Made by a program: the position numbers and the translations under genes
Assembly: GCA_030278955.1 (NCBI GenBank)
Contig: JAOANR010000012.1
Location: forward strand, 26,095,977-26,159,976
Direction: 5' to 3'
Length of the DNA: 64,000 bases
Source of the DNA: Hygrophila difformis
Taxonomy: Eukaryota > Streptophyta > Magnoliopsida > Lamiales > Acanthaceae
Notes under the pieces: generated by a model
The model's input: only the letters and a program-made list of their open reading frames with translations
Told to the model about the DNA's origin: nothing
The model's database searches: none
In this document: piece after piece, positions 33,901-46,122 of the stretch
Layout: every line of letters starts with the position of its first letter
Position numbering within the stretch: the first letter of the stretch is position 1

Positions 33901-36707
33901 TTTCCAAGAGGGACAAAGGTCAAAGAGCATTAATCACATACAAATGACTACCTATTTTAAAATTTACAATCAGAGTACTGTTTCAGTTAATATTTTATGA
34001 TAAAGCATCAAACAAATAACAAAAGCTAGTGCCAACAAGCATGCCATCTGGAACAAGCCTCAAAAACATGTGTTTCCCATCAAAGTGTCAAAGGAGCATT
34101 TTGAAACAGATGTTCTCAACTTGAAAACCCAAGCACAAAAACTTTTCGAAACCAAGAAACAACCTCAAGCAACCATGGAGGGCTACACAAGATCAATAGC
34201 TATCAAGCAAATGATAATATTGTCTAACTCCATTTACACCCTTCAAAGACTGTCAATAAGTGCGTAAACTATATTATGGGAAAGGCTTGTCACCTCATTA
34301 CTCTAAGCTCCTCTGATTCGGCATCAGTAAGCCCATAAGTGCATCCAGTAAAAGACAGCATATCTTTCTCATAGCGTAGATGAAGGGCAATGTATCTTTC
34401 TTCACGTGATCGCAATCGCTCCACAAGCTTCTGTGGTGTCACTGTCATTTATACTCAGAACCTAATATAGAGCGAATCCCCATAGGAGACCTCTTAAATG
34501 CTTGAGTAACAGTGTAAAATACTAAGAGAGCTTATCTATTATTTGATTTTTGTTAAATAATAAATCTTTTATAAGTGTTGTATCATTGCAGCAGATGGTT
34601 AGTAAACATGTCTATCCGCAGATAATAGTATCCTTTAAAAGTGTTATATAATATAAAAGCTCACTATAATTAAACATTTTCACAATTTTATCAAATTTAA
34701 AAATGACAAATACACTTTTAAAGTAAAACTTCAACAAAAATAAATATCTAAATACTATCATATTGAAGGACAAAAAAATGATCTTCACCTTTCCCATATT
34801 TTCGATAGAAGGAGAAAAGCGAAGAGCATGGTATAGAGCACGGCATCTCAATCTTTGTATATCAAGTGGCAGATCATTGTTTGCTAGTCTAGAATCAGAT
34901 TTTGCAACATGGATTACCTACACAAAAGAATGAACAGGTTAACCACAACGATTTCCTTTTCTTTTTTTGGTGAGGATTCACTTAAATCAGCACTCCTAAA
35001 TCACTGAAATAAGCAAGCCTTGTGTGCTTGCGTCTCCACAGAAGCAAATGTTAAGCTGGGAAGAAGGAAAGCTTTAAATATTACATTAAAATGATTTATA
35101 TTAATTAATAAACTCTTTCTTTTAATATGCCCCTGTGTTGTATGGTAAGTTGTTAACCTTGTTCCATAAGTAGGTGGCTTTGAGATCAAACAGGGAAACT
35201 CCAAGTCTCAACCTATGTTAGTGGTCATCTCACTAAGTTAAAAAGTTTAACGGACAAATTCATTTATTAAATTCTCGGAGAAATACAAATTATTATCTGT
35301 GGGACATTTGTCGCAGTCATTTTGTAAGGAATTGCATTAATTGGAGTATCAAAATTGAAAGTACAATTGTTTCATTTTTGCAACTTTTACTACATTAACT
35401 CGCAGTATTATTGACCTGTTTCAGCATCTTGGATATAATAGGATTTACTTTTCTACAGATATGAATGTCTGCACAAACTAGACTAGCAGCTTCAAATGAT
35501 CTAATAATTCCTTACATAAATGAACGTAATGATTCACAATTCAAAAGTATAACTCTATAAAATATATTGTATAGAATGGATCAAATTGAATGTGAGATAC
35601 TTGCCTGATATTCTTGCCATAATTGCATCATCTCCTCATAATAGCCCACACCAGCCCATGAAGTGAAATGCTTTCGAGCTCGAGGTAGAGATTCAAGTTC
35701 TTTTGGAAGCTCCTTCACAATCCTCACGTCTTGATGAAAATAATTAATGAAATGATCTTCATCGAATACATCAGAAAACGTACTGTACATAAGCCCCAGA
35801 ATAATAGAGTCAAAGACACATGGACACTACAAACTGTACACATACATAAATAATTATATTATGGCAAAACCAGAAGATAAGACCCTGGTGGCAACAATCA
35901 TAATATTGTGCTAAGCACTAAACATGCATTTTCGCCAATATATGATATTAATAAGGGCATTATTTAGTAAACCACTTACCTAGTATCTTGCCAGAAGGAA
36001 CGTTTGTCCAGTTGAGGAATCACCAATGTTGCATTCATTATACGTGCCACAGCCACCATATCAGCTATCTAAAGTTAAGATAAAATTGGAGTTATAATAA
36101 CTATGAGAGTATGAAAACACACAAGAAATCCCTTGCATAGTAGCCAAGATTGGAAACTGTATAACCTTGAACTACCACACAAGATACAATGCGCAAAAAC
36201 TTCAAATATTAAATGTAGCAATAACCCTTCTCCCCTATGCTAGCTACCGCGTGCCTGTTTCTCTTTGACAAAATTACCCTTCCGCATCTTTGAAATGTCA
36301 AAAATCTCGTGAGATATTTTGCACCGAGTTTTAGCAAGTTATAGAGAAATCTTAGTAAAATAAAAAGGCTTCTATGAAGCATTCATACACTAAACCCCTC
36401 TACATCAAACTATTTCTCTATCATATTAAGAAAAATTACCCATGAAACAAGAGAAATCAAAGAAAATTACTTACCCCAGTGCGCATTTGATTTAATCCCC
36501 CATTACTTCGAACAGTCATGTAACGATCCCAGACTTGCATAGCTGACCGTGTACAATGCAATCCAGATTTTGTAGATTGACAAAGTTAGAGCAAAGCACA
36601 TGGAGTAGGCAGTGACAACAAAATACTTAGCTCATACAAAAGCTTAAGATTTGAGTTCACAGGACAGTCATCTCAACAAAACAGAAGTTATGATCTTATG
36701 GAAGACA

Positions 36708-36771
<64 letters not shown>

Positions 36772-37797
36772 TCAGTCCATCATAGTGTTGAAGAAAACAG
36801 TTCAGACAGAGGAGTATACCTTTATATTTATTGGTTGGTTCAGTGCATGGATGTAAACCGTGACCTGAAGGAGCTTGCCAAAGTTGAACCTCTAATAGCT
36901 GCAAAATATAATGAGATTTATTGTGAATATTTTTTTAATGCATCAAACAAATGTAGAATTAGACTTTGTCCTAATATCAGTAGCGCACAAGACTATTTTC
37001 TTATCAATACCAACAGGCTTACTGAGGTTTCTACCATTTCAGATTATATAGCATACAACTTTCATACATTCTACAGGGAAGAATAACAAAACAAATAATT
37101 TAGCACCAAAAAGGTAATGTTTACAGAATTTAAAATTTCACAAATTAGTTTGATGTTACACCCACATTATGTTTGGTTGTCTTTGTCCATTAATTTTCAA
37201 GCCCTTGTAACAAATTCACACAAAGCTGCATTTTGTATCTGGAGTTTTGTTTTTCTTGTAGTACGAATAGTGAATACTTAATGAAATCTATTCTCAATTC
37301 CCATCAAAGCTCTCTTTCAATACTTCACAAATCTCAGCAAATTTCCCAATTCTTTTCCACAATCCACTGGAATTTGGCCACTTTTCTCAGTCATCCTGAA
37401 TAATGAAAGAATCACAACATCCACTGGCTACATACCCTTCCCCAAAATTTGGCACCTCCGCAACAAACACGCCAGCCGTAACAAAACCCCATATCTCCAA
37501 TTTAACCCAACGGATCATCAATTCACTAAACAGATAACCAAAATGAACGAATTGACAGCAGGCACATCAATGAAATTAAACAAATGGCACCTGATTGGAG
37601 TCAGACTTCTCGACTCTTAGAAGAGGCATGGCGTGTTCATCATCGTCCATGAAATCTTTACTGTAGATCATGAAAACGAAGATCGAGAGAGCAAATAGAA
37701 GGATGACATACAGTGCAACTGATAGAATGGGAGATTTAAAATTTCTGGATGCGGAGGGGTTCTTGAAGTGGTGGTGATGGGCTCTGTGAGCAACCAT
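30977..37797 (-). CDS. O-fucosyltransferase family protein (GT106-type)
   Basis: Eleven exons, in transcript order: 37797-37591, 36898-36820, 36542-36475, 36068-35980, 35782-35605, 34917-34789, 34430-34294, 33034-32821, 32719-32535, 31755-31663, 31100-30977. They give 500 residues with all phases closing. It is a type II membrane protein: short His/Lys-rich cytosolic tail, then a membrane helix at residues 24-45 ([22 protein letters not shown]), as expected for a Golgi enzyme. Family hallmarks are [102 protein letters not shown] and [12 protein letters not shown]. Plant members transfer fucose or rhamnose to glycans or proteins; the acceptor here is unknown. The intron after 35605 uses GC instead of GT (CAG/GCAAGT). 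An upstream in-frame ATG at 37836 is an alternative start. Confidence 0.93.
33655..33990. repeat. large near-perfect foldback in an O-fucosyltransferase intron
   Basis: The left arm 33655-33813 and right arm 33834-33990 are inverted copies of one another with about 96% identity. The differences are a 2-base indel near 'gattaa(tg)ctcttt', a 4-base indel near 'atatttatttatg' and one or two substitutions. The spacer is 20 bases. The whole lies in the intron between exons 7 and 8, so the pre-mRNA would carry a ~157-bp hairpin. Confidence 0.95.
36712..36765. repeat. (TC)27 microsatellite
   Basis: An uninterrupted 54-bp TC run in the intron between exons 2 and 3 of the O-fucosyltransferase gene. 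It reads GA on the transcript. Confidence 0.95.
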
Positions 37798-38136
37798 TGT
37801 CTGAGGCGAATAGAGGAAAAGGTAAATCTTGCGCACTTGAAACTGGTTGAAGTGAAGGCGATGGTGTGAGTCAGAAGTGGGAAGTCAGAAGCAAGGGCTG
37901 GGTGATGGGTCCGTGTCCTTACAACCGAGAGTGGATGGTTTGCTTAAGGAACGGTGACATCCGACAGTGATGTTCATCGACCAGATCAAAGTGAATTCAA
38001 TCAGATTTTGATTCGATTCCAACAAGAAACACAACGGAAATGGGGTTCTTTCAAAATCGCTTGCCTATTCTATCTTTTTTTTTTTATTAGCACTTGCCTA
38101 TTCTATCTACACTAAAGTATACTATAATAAAAATTT

Positions 38137-39401
38137 GAGATAAATAATTTTTTAGGCCATCAATAGGCAGGTAATTAACTTTTGGGCCACTAAAGATTGA
38201 ATTATGAAATTAGGCCACCAATAGGCATTCGGGCCTAATTTAGGGCCAATTTGACCAATACCACACTAAAACGGGCCGCGTGTAACCCATTCGCCACGCG
38301 ATGGCTCAAATGTGGAAATTGTCTCCTTTTGGTGGCCTGTTTTATATTTTTGTAATTTAAATAAATACTACTCCATTCGTTCCATTATTTTTGCCTCACT
38401 TTCCATTTTTCTCTGTTCCAACGTTTTTGTCTCGTTTTCATTATAGTAATAATAAATATTAATCACCAAATCTACCGCATCAAATACTAATATATCCTAA
38501 ATTAAATACTGTCTATGACCACATAAAATACCGTGCTCAAAATACCCCAACACGAAATAAATATTCATTAAAATAAAAATAAAATAAATATATATTGAAA
38601 ATGTAAAAAAAAGACAAAATAATAAATAAAATTATTTATATTAATAATAATAATAACTTCAAGAATTAAATTATAGTATAACATAAAATAAAATTAAATA
38701 AATTAAATCTAAAAAATAAATTAATTTGAATGAATTCATTTATATTAAAGGGGATGGAAACTTACCCTAGTGGTCAAGCCACTCGACTCTCAAATTATAG
38801 GTTGGGGGTTCGATTCCCCACCCCACCCTTATCCCTTCCTTTTTTCTGGCATGGGTCACACCACCCTTTATAGGTTATTCGGCAAAAAAAAGGGTTCTCT
38901 ACCCACCATTTATCATATTTATATTAAATGAAATATATAAAATAAGTAGTAAAAATTTAATAAAAAAATAAATGGAAGCAGATAAATAGGTGTTCTCTAC
39001 CCATCCAGGAAAGTGAGATAAAATTGAAGATCAGAAGAAATTTGGGTCTCCGATGGAAATGCACATATTGTGTGCCAAAATGAGCAGATTTATTTTAGTA
39101 GTTGGTCTCGAGATCATGGTTGGATAATTGTCCGATAGAGTAATATTTATTTTAATTTTAAAAAAAGTAATAAAAAAAAAACTAAAATAGGCCACTAACA
39201 GGAGACAATTTCTGCTTTTAGGCCATCGCGTGAAGAGTGGTAGCGCGTGACGCACACGCGGCCCATTGTGGCATTGACTTGGTCAATTTGGCCTATAAAA
39301 CCGGCCCGAATGCCTATTGGTGGCCTAATTTCATAATTCAATCTTTAGTGGCCGAAAAGTGAATTACCTGCCTATTGATGGCCTAAAAAATTCTTTATCT
39401 C
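38137..39401. mobile_element. non-autonomous MULE (MULE-MITE), 1.27 kb
   Basis: A perfect 9-bp target duplication TAAAAATTT (38128-38136, 39402-39410) flanks ~200-bp terminal inverted repeats starting GAGATAAA. The arms share 'ttttttaggccatcaataggcagg', 'ccactaaagattgaattatg' and 'ccaccaataggcattcggg'. The interior has no gene. It is AT-rich and holds a SINE and what looks like the left end of another MITE at 38371. Confidence 0.93.
38750..38916 (+). mobile_element. tRNA-derived SINE
   Basis: 167 bp with internal pol III promoter motifs: an A-box-like TAGTGGTCAAG about 38770-38780 and a B-box GGTTCGATTCC about 38807-38817. The context GGGGGTTCGATTCCCCACCCC resembles a tRNA T-arm. An A-run lies near the 3' end. 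A 12-bp target duplication ATTTATATTAAA (38738-38749, 38917-38928) flanks it. It sits inside the MULE-MITE. Confidence 0.82.
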
Positions 39402-39744
39402 TAAAAATTTTAAAATTAAGTAATAATTTCATCAATTAATTATTTAAATAAATTATTAAAGTGTGTGTCCAGGATAAATATAAAAAATTTAACAATAAAA
39501 TAATAATTTCATTACAACTACTTATAATTTAGTGAAAAAGAAAATGTGGAAAAAAAAAAAAAGAAACATGACCCTTATCAGTTATCACCACGCACAAAAT
39601 TCATCTTGATTTATGTGATGAGCACAGGTTAATCTTATGATGGGAAAATATAATTTTATAATGTTATTAATGAAAGTCTCAAAACACACTATCTTTAAAA
39701 GACCACATTCCGAAGGATTCATCTCCTACAACAATGCCACAAAC

Positions 39745-40111
39745 AAAGTCACATCAGTGGCTACGGTGAGGCGGTGGTCGGAGTTGTTCCAGCGTAATAG
39801 AAGAACATAATGCCTCCTACAATACCCACAGGCACCACAGCGAACCCGCCAAAGATTCCGGCCCAAAACGAAGACTGATGGGAAGAAATTGTGGTGCTCT
39901 AGGGCTGTGGTGGCAAGGCAGAAATACTGCGAGCACCACATGCACCGCGGTTGAAATAGTAATTGTTCAAGAAAGCCTGTGGAAACTCCCACATCCGCCA
40001 CCGGTCGTCGCCGCCGCCAATGGCGGAGACGACGCCCTCCTCAAAGATCTACACTCGAGTACACAAGGAATTACCACCCCTTCAGCCTCTCGGGACCTTC
40101 GCCTTCCATGG
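39745..40111 (-). pseudogene. unrecognised gene remnant ending in a membrane helix
   Basis: On the minus strand, an ATG at about 40111 starts MEGEGPERLKGW and then stops. In a second frame follow FEEGVVSAIGGGDDRWRMW, EFPQAFLNNYYFNRGACG, a stop, and SSFWAGIFGGFAVVPVGIVGGI with a hydrophobic end FFYYAGTTPTTASP and a stop near 39763. Composition is coding-like and much more GC-rich than its surroundings. With internal stops it is probably a dead copy. I do not recognise the family. Confidence 0.45.
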
Positions 40112-40119
40112 ATCTGATG

Positions 40120-41474
40120 AACCCTAATTGAAGGTATTTCCCCTTTTCCAGTGTCCATGCATTCGAATAATCTACAATCGAGACAAATTGCGTGTCAATC
40201 AAGTGATGGAGTGACAGTTGTTGTTGTGGGGGTGGGGTGGGGGGGATGGTTTAATCACATAGAAAATGGTATAGTGATAGTTGTGCTGTAGGGGTGGTTT
40301 ACATAATTAACTTTAAGACATCACATAGAAGATAGCACACATCACACCAGTCCAAAAAGGAAAGGATTAGAATTATTTAAAATCGGAGAAAGTACGAAGT
40401 ATGTTGTTTTGTAAAGTACTTCATTCTCTAATTTATTAAGGGTGTTCTAGGTATTTGAAATTATGTGGGGTGAAGGTTCTATTTGTGTGTAGAAAGAATA
40501 GTCTTTTCATTTAATTAATTTCAACCAAATTATTACACTTTTTCTTTCTAAGAGCCGAAGCCAGAAGTATAACACTTTTTTTGTAAAGTATTTCGTTCTT
40601 TTTTTTGTCCGTTGCAATTGTGTTACTCAACTTTAATACAATATAACTCATTCTACCTAAAATATCGTGTCCAAAAATTAAATGGTGGTATTAATAGGAG
40701 TATGGGATGGAGGGATTACTTTTTATGAGCACGAAATCAAGAATATAATCATTTCACGTTTAATATCTTAAAATGTAGTGTATGAAGTGAAAATTATAGA
40801 AGTATAAAATATATATTCTAAAACTATGCAACTAGATAAATATATTAAGATCAGATTTCACTATTGCAATGAAGTTGAATTAAAATTTTAAAAAAATAGT
40901 GTCAAAAAATTAAATGTAACACTCTAGTTGTGGGATGAAGTTTTTTTTTTTTTTTTCCCTTTATATAGGTCCAATTGTAGTAAAAATTAACATTTCGACA
41001 TTGGTCCCACTTGAGATGAAACATTGGGAAATGATGCGGTATTTTATGCAAAAGGACTAGAGATTTAATTATAAGGATTTGTTTAATATGATTATACTAA
41101 CGGAGTTTTATTTAATTTAGTTTGGTATATATCAGATATTCATAAGTCACATTGCCTCATAATTTATTTAATTATGTGACATGATAGTTGTGAGTATAAA
41201 TTTATTGATAATAGTTTATTTAAAAATTTAATTAATTTATTAATATTATGTAATGATATTGACTTTATATTTGTTGACTTTTGTGGATTTGTTATTTATA
41301 AAGAGGCTTCATTTTATAGGGGATATTTGACATTCTTTTTTCTTTAAAAAACATAAATGGAAAAAATGGTGATATGTTTTTCAGTGTGCTACAATTATCA
41401 TTTGCAGCCTTGCAGGTGTATAAGATATGTGTTCATATATTTCTATATCATTTATAATATTCTTTATATGAAAC
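40120..41474. other. AT-rich intergenic DNA
   Basis: No gene is visible. It contains a G-run near 40225-40245 and T-runs (about 40940-40955). Confidence 0.5.
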
Positions 41475-41488
41475 AAACTCAGTTGTAT

Positions 41489-43773
41489 TCTTTATAATAC
41501 TCTATTCTTTGGAACGGGGCGCCTCTCCCGCCTTTCACGCCGGCTAAGGGTTTAAGGCAAGGGGATCTTTTATCTCCCTACCTTTTTATTATCGTGATGG
41601 AAAAATTCTCTCGTGGCATTTTGAAATGTGTTGATCAGGGGGCTTTGGCAGCCTATCTCACTTGCCCGCAATGCTCCTCCACTATCTCATTTGATGTTTG
41701 CTGACGATCTCCTTCTCTTCTCGAAGGCGTCCATTCCGAGTGCCCTGTGTATTGATGCTTTGCTTGCCAGGTTCGCGGGTGCATCTGGTCTTAGGAACAA
41801 TTCTGCGAAATCATTGGCCTATGCGTCGTTTGCTGTCTCGCCCAACACTAAGGTGGAGTTGCCATCGCAACTCAATATTAGGTTTTCTGATGATATGAGG
41901 AGGTATTTAGGGTTTCTTGTTTTTCATGGCATGGTGAAGCATGATCACTTTGTGCCGCTTCTTTACAATATGCATAGTAGGATGGGGGCATGGAAGATGG
42001 CACTCCCTAATAAGGCTGGACGAATCACTTTGGCTCGCGCTGTGCTCGCTTTTATCCCCTCCTATATTATGCAATGCTGCCGTCCTCGACGTGTGATAAA
42101 ATTGATAAGATTATCCGAGACTTCATTTGGAAGGATGTTGGTGGTAAAGCGATATCGCTTGTTAGTTGGGATAAGGTGGCTAGGCCTCGCAGTTTTGGTG
42201 GTTTTGGCATTCGTCGAGCTAGGGATTTCAATATTGCCCTTCTTGGCAAGCCATTATCCGAATTCATCCTGGGATCCTCTAAGCCTCGGATTGCTATGTT
42301 ACACAACAAATATGGGAATTTCACGAGGGTCTTAAATGTTAAGCCGGGCTCTTCAACTTTGTTTCGATCATCTGTTAAGGCTGCCCCGTTCCTTATGGAG
42401 GGTTTTCAGTTGCATGTTGGTCATGGATGGAGCAATTTTTGGTAGAGTAGTTGGCTACGGGGTGGCCCGATTGGTCATCGACTCCCTTATGTTCACATCT
42501 CGGATTCTGAGTTGAGGATCAAAGACGTGTTTCGTGAGGGTACTTGGCGATGGAGTGATCTTTACACACTCGTCCTGGATGATATTCAACAGGCAGCACA
42601 GGAGTTCGGGCCTTTGGTCTGCCACGATAGGGCAGTGGATAAAAGGTCTTGGGTCTTGACAGCTTCAGGTAACTATTCGGTGAAAACGGGTTACGCCTAG
42701 CTGCTTGAGCGCCGGGGCTTGCATGGTGATCGCCTGCGTTCGTGGGGTTGGAAAATCAGAGCTCCGAAAAAAGGAAAGTGTTCGGGTGGTTGGCAGCGCA
42801 TGGCTCTGTCCCTGTCAATGAGGTTCGCTCCCGGCGCGGGCTTACTCCTTCGCCTGCCTGTTCTATCTGTGGTGCGGCTTCGAAATCTCTTGTATATATA
42901 TTTTTTCTTTGTCCGTGATCCAATGAAGTGTGGAGGCTCATGGGAGGTTATCCTTCAGCCAATTGGATCAACAGATTTAATGATGGATCGCTCTTCCTGT
43001 CTCGGTTTGGTAAAGGTTAGTCTGGGCACCACTGGGCGGCTGTCTGGTGTGTGTGGACTGAGAGAAATAATTATTGCTTCCGGAATGAAAGTCCCAATTC
43101 TGTTATTGTTGCCATCGTGCCCGGTCCCTTGGAGTAGCTTTTGATCGGGCCTGTGGGCGTTCTCCTCGCACTAGAGAGATGAGACTAGTTCGATGGAATC
43201 CGAGGTTCTATCATGGCATGGTTCTCCATGTGGATGGTAGCTCGTTGGGGAATCCAGGGCGTGCGAGATTTGGAGGGATTATTCGAGATAGGGATGGGCA
43301 TCGGCTGGAGGCTTTTCCGGTTCAATTGGTATCTCTCCTAATCTTGAAGCTGAACTTCATGCTATGTGGAATGGGTTGAAGCGGCTCCACCACTTAGGAG
43401 TTGAGTTCATTTGCTGTTATTCGGATTCTGAAGAAGCTCTTGCCTCATCAATTGTGAGGTTCATGAGGGAAGCAGATACTTTGCTCTGATCAAGAATATT
43501 CGGGATATTCTTGCTGAACACCACATCCTTCGTGAGGGTAACTCTGTGGCTGATGCTCTGGCTAAGCGTGGTTCTCATTCGGTAGAGTTCTTTACGACTT
43601 GGGCGTTCCCGCCTGGCGAGGTTCGGAGTCTGATCAATGTGAATATGTCGGGAACATGGTTTCCCCGGTTCTAGATTTTTTCTTCCTTTTTTTTTATTTT
43701 GTTCTTGCTTTTCCTTCCTCCCTTGCTGTAGTTTTTTCTCTTGTTTGCTGGCGTCTCGGTGTCCTATTCACCC
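41489..43773 (+). mobile_element. 5'-truncated L1-type LINE (copy B)
   Basis: Flanked by the target duplication AAACTCAGTTGTAT (about 41475-41488 and after the A-tail, about 43780-43793). The remnant begins inside the reverse transcriptase (GLRQGDLLSPYLFIIVMEK). After a frame change come the catalytic motif LMFADDLLLFS, the thumb region (KAGRITLARAVL, WDKVARPRSFGGFGIRRA), zf-RVT fragments and an RNase H start (LHVDGSSLGNPGRARFGGIIRD) and end (GNSVADALAKRG). Multiple frameshifts and stops make it dead. Confidence 0.9.
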
Positions 43774-44192
43774 AAAAAAAACTCAGTTGTATAATTACTT
43801 ATGATTGAGAAATATTTAAAGCAAGTGGATAAGCTATTAGTTGGTATAATGGTATATTTAGTTGTTAGCAGATTAAATAGCATATTTATATTAGCAGAAT
43901 TCACAATCTTTCATCTTTCTCTAATTTCAAAATTTTCCCCAATTCACTTTCAACTGTAAACGATTAGAGTTTTGTGATAGAACAACGAACAACACCACTC
44001 ATTGCCATAGTCGATCCATTTCTCGGGGGAGTCCTCCCTTTCAGTGCTCGTACGTCCACCGTCGCCTTCCTCTTTAGAATTTTTGCATTTCTTACAATTA
44101 TAAAGTACAAAAATAAGCATCGAAGAGTACTAAAAAGACCCAATATATGAAGTAATTTATATTTAACATAATGATTTTGTATACATGCAATT

Positions 44193-44575
44193 TAAAAGGT
44201 TTGTATTCAATCCAGATTTTTATGGATTTTAAAAAGTTTGTGAATTTAGAAAGTCCATAGACTCTATGTATAGTTGATTGATTTTATGTAGATTAAGTGG
44301 GGTGTTGAATACATATTTTAAAGGTATTTAAAAATCTAGACATATTCAACAGTCCATAGATTTTAATTCTTTGTAGATTTTAATGGATTATCTTAAAAAA
44401 TACTATAACTAAACAAAATATCTCTAAAATCAGCCAAACTCTTCATTGATTTTATTTAAAACTAGTCAACCCTACATGAAGTCTATGAACTTTTTAAAAA
44501 TCCACCAACTCTTTAAAGTCCATAAAAATCTAATTAACTCTCAATCGAATACACCCTCTCAATGTAGAGTTTGAC
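44193..44575. repeat. AT-rich self-complementary segment, MITE-like
   Basis: The left end 'gtattcaatccagatttttatgga' pairs imperfectly with the right end 'tccataaaaatctaatt...gaatacacc'. Similar 'ttgaataca' motifs continue to about 44755, suggesting nested copies. No clear target duplication. Confidence 0.4.
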
Positions 44576-44872
44576 TGACTTTGTTTAGAGAGATTTTGTT
44601 TCTATAAAGATTTAAAACTCATATAATGTTGAATATCTCAAAATTTTTAAAAAACTTTTAAAATTTGTATTGAATACTCCTAAATTTTTAAAAACTTTTT
44701 AAAATCTGCATTAAATACCTTTTAAAAACTTTATAAAAACTAAATTGAATACACCAAAAACTTTAACACTTCAAAAAAATTACACTCCTTTAAACTAATT
44801 CAAATACTTGGGCCTCTTTGATTAAATTTTTAGGATGTTTCTTATTAACGACAATATACTTTGAGGGTGTTT

Positions 44873-46091
44873 ATTTCGGCGTTTTCAATCAACTTATTTG
44901 ATTATTGCGTTTCTAAAACGCAAATAATCAGTTTAAAATGTTTGTTTGGAATAATTGGATAATTGATTAATTGCGATATACTATTATCTTACTGCTATTT
45001 TCAAGAAGCAGAAAAAGGTGTTGTTAAGAAATTGCGTTAAATATTTTTACCAATATATCCCTGAAAATAAGGAATCAACCCAAAATTTTTAACGTATTTT
45101 CTCCGATCTTGCGAATTTCCATTACTCATTATCTTTCGTCTTCCGTCTTCCCTGAAATTGCCCGCATATGCCCATTGTTGTGCGCCTTCAACGTTTGTCC
45201 AACATCTCAGTCTCCTTGTTGCCGCTGTCAATCTCAGTCTCCGACGGATCTCGCTTCGGATTGTCCCCCTCCTGCGAGTTGTCGCAGTTGCAGTGGAGCT
45301 TGATGAGGATTTTCGATTTGATCTTCTGCTTCTCAGAAGGCGACGGATCGGCGGCGTTCTCCGTCGGTTTTGCCTCCGACTTTCGCCCAGACCTGTTTGC
45401 TAATTTCTTCTTCATTTGCGCTCGGATTGTGCTGCTACTACAGTTGCATCTTTTGTATTCAACTATCTTCTGATGTGTGCTATTCGTTGCGGGAACTTCT
45501 GGGACTGCCGGAGCCTAAGAAACTTCTGGAACCACCGAAGCATTGCCGCTCTTGTTGGACCCATTGTTCCAATTCAGCCTCGGTAGGAGACCGCAACCAA
45601 CCATTTTTTTTGTGGAACACCGATACTGACTCTGCCGCCTTCTGAAGTCATGACTGCGCCTGCACTCAATAGATCGAAATCATAAAATGAAGAAATGAAA
45701 AAAAAAAATAAAAAGAAAGTGAAAATGAAAAAGGGATTTGGGGAAGAAAGTAGAGACTGGAATTGTGGAAGAAAGTGTTTGAAGAAAGCAGAAAATATAG
45801 AGATTGAAAAAAAAAAGTAGCATAATAAAAATATTACTAACATAATAAGAGATTTGGAAATAATTTTTTTTAAAATTTTTTTCTTATCCATGCCCGTTGT
45901 GGTAATTATACAATATGAAAACACAAAGCCAAACACTTACAAATTGATTATCTGATGATTATTGCGACTTGAAACGGCATAAGTTTATCAAAACACTTAA
46001 TTTTCTACCACACATTTTGCCAGAGCAATTATCTGATTATATAATTTGAAAACACTGCAGCACTTTTCAAAATGCACATCCAAACATTCTC
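44873..46091. mobile_element. probable non-autonomous TIR element, ~1.2 kb
   Basis: Left end GAGGGTGTTTATTTCGGCGTTTTCA resembles the complement of the right end (GAGAATGTTTGGATGTGCATTTTGA). Both subterminal zones carry 'gattattgcg' and 'ataatcag' motifs, which recur at 61470-61560. The GC-richer centre (45100-45650) has short open frames on both strands, none recognisable, and may be captured sequence. No exact target duplication. Confidence 0.5.
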
Positions 46092-46122
46092 TTAATCAAA
46101 CGGGCTAAATTTAATTAAAGTC

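Noticed and set aside
45100..45650. Several overlapping frames on both strands as genes
   Set aside because: No recognisable domain or consistent coding strand; more likely captured or random GC-richer DNA in a TIR element.
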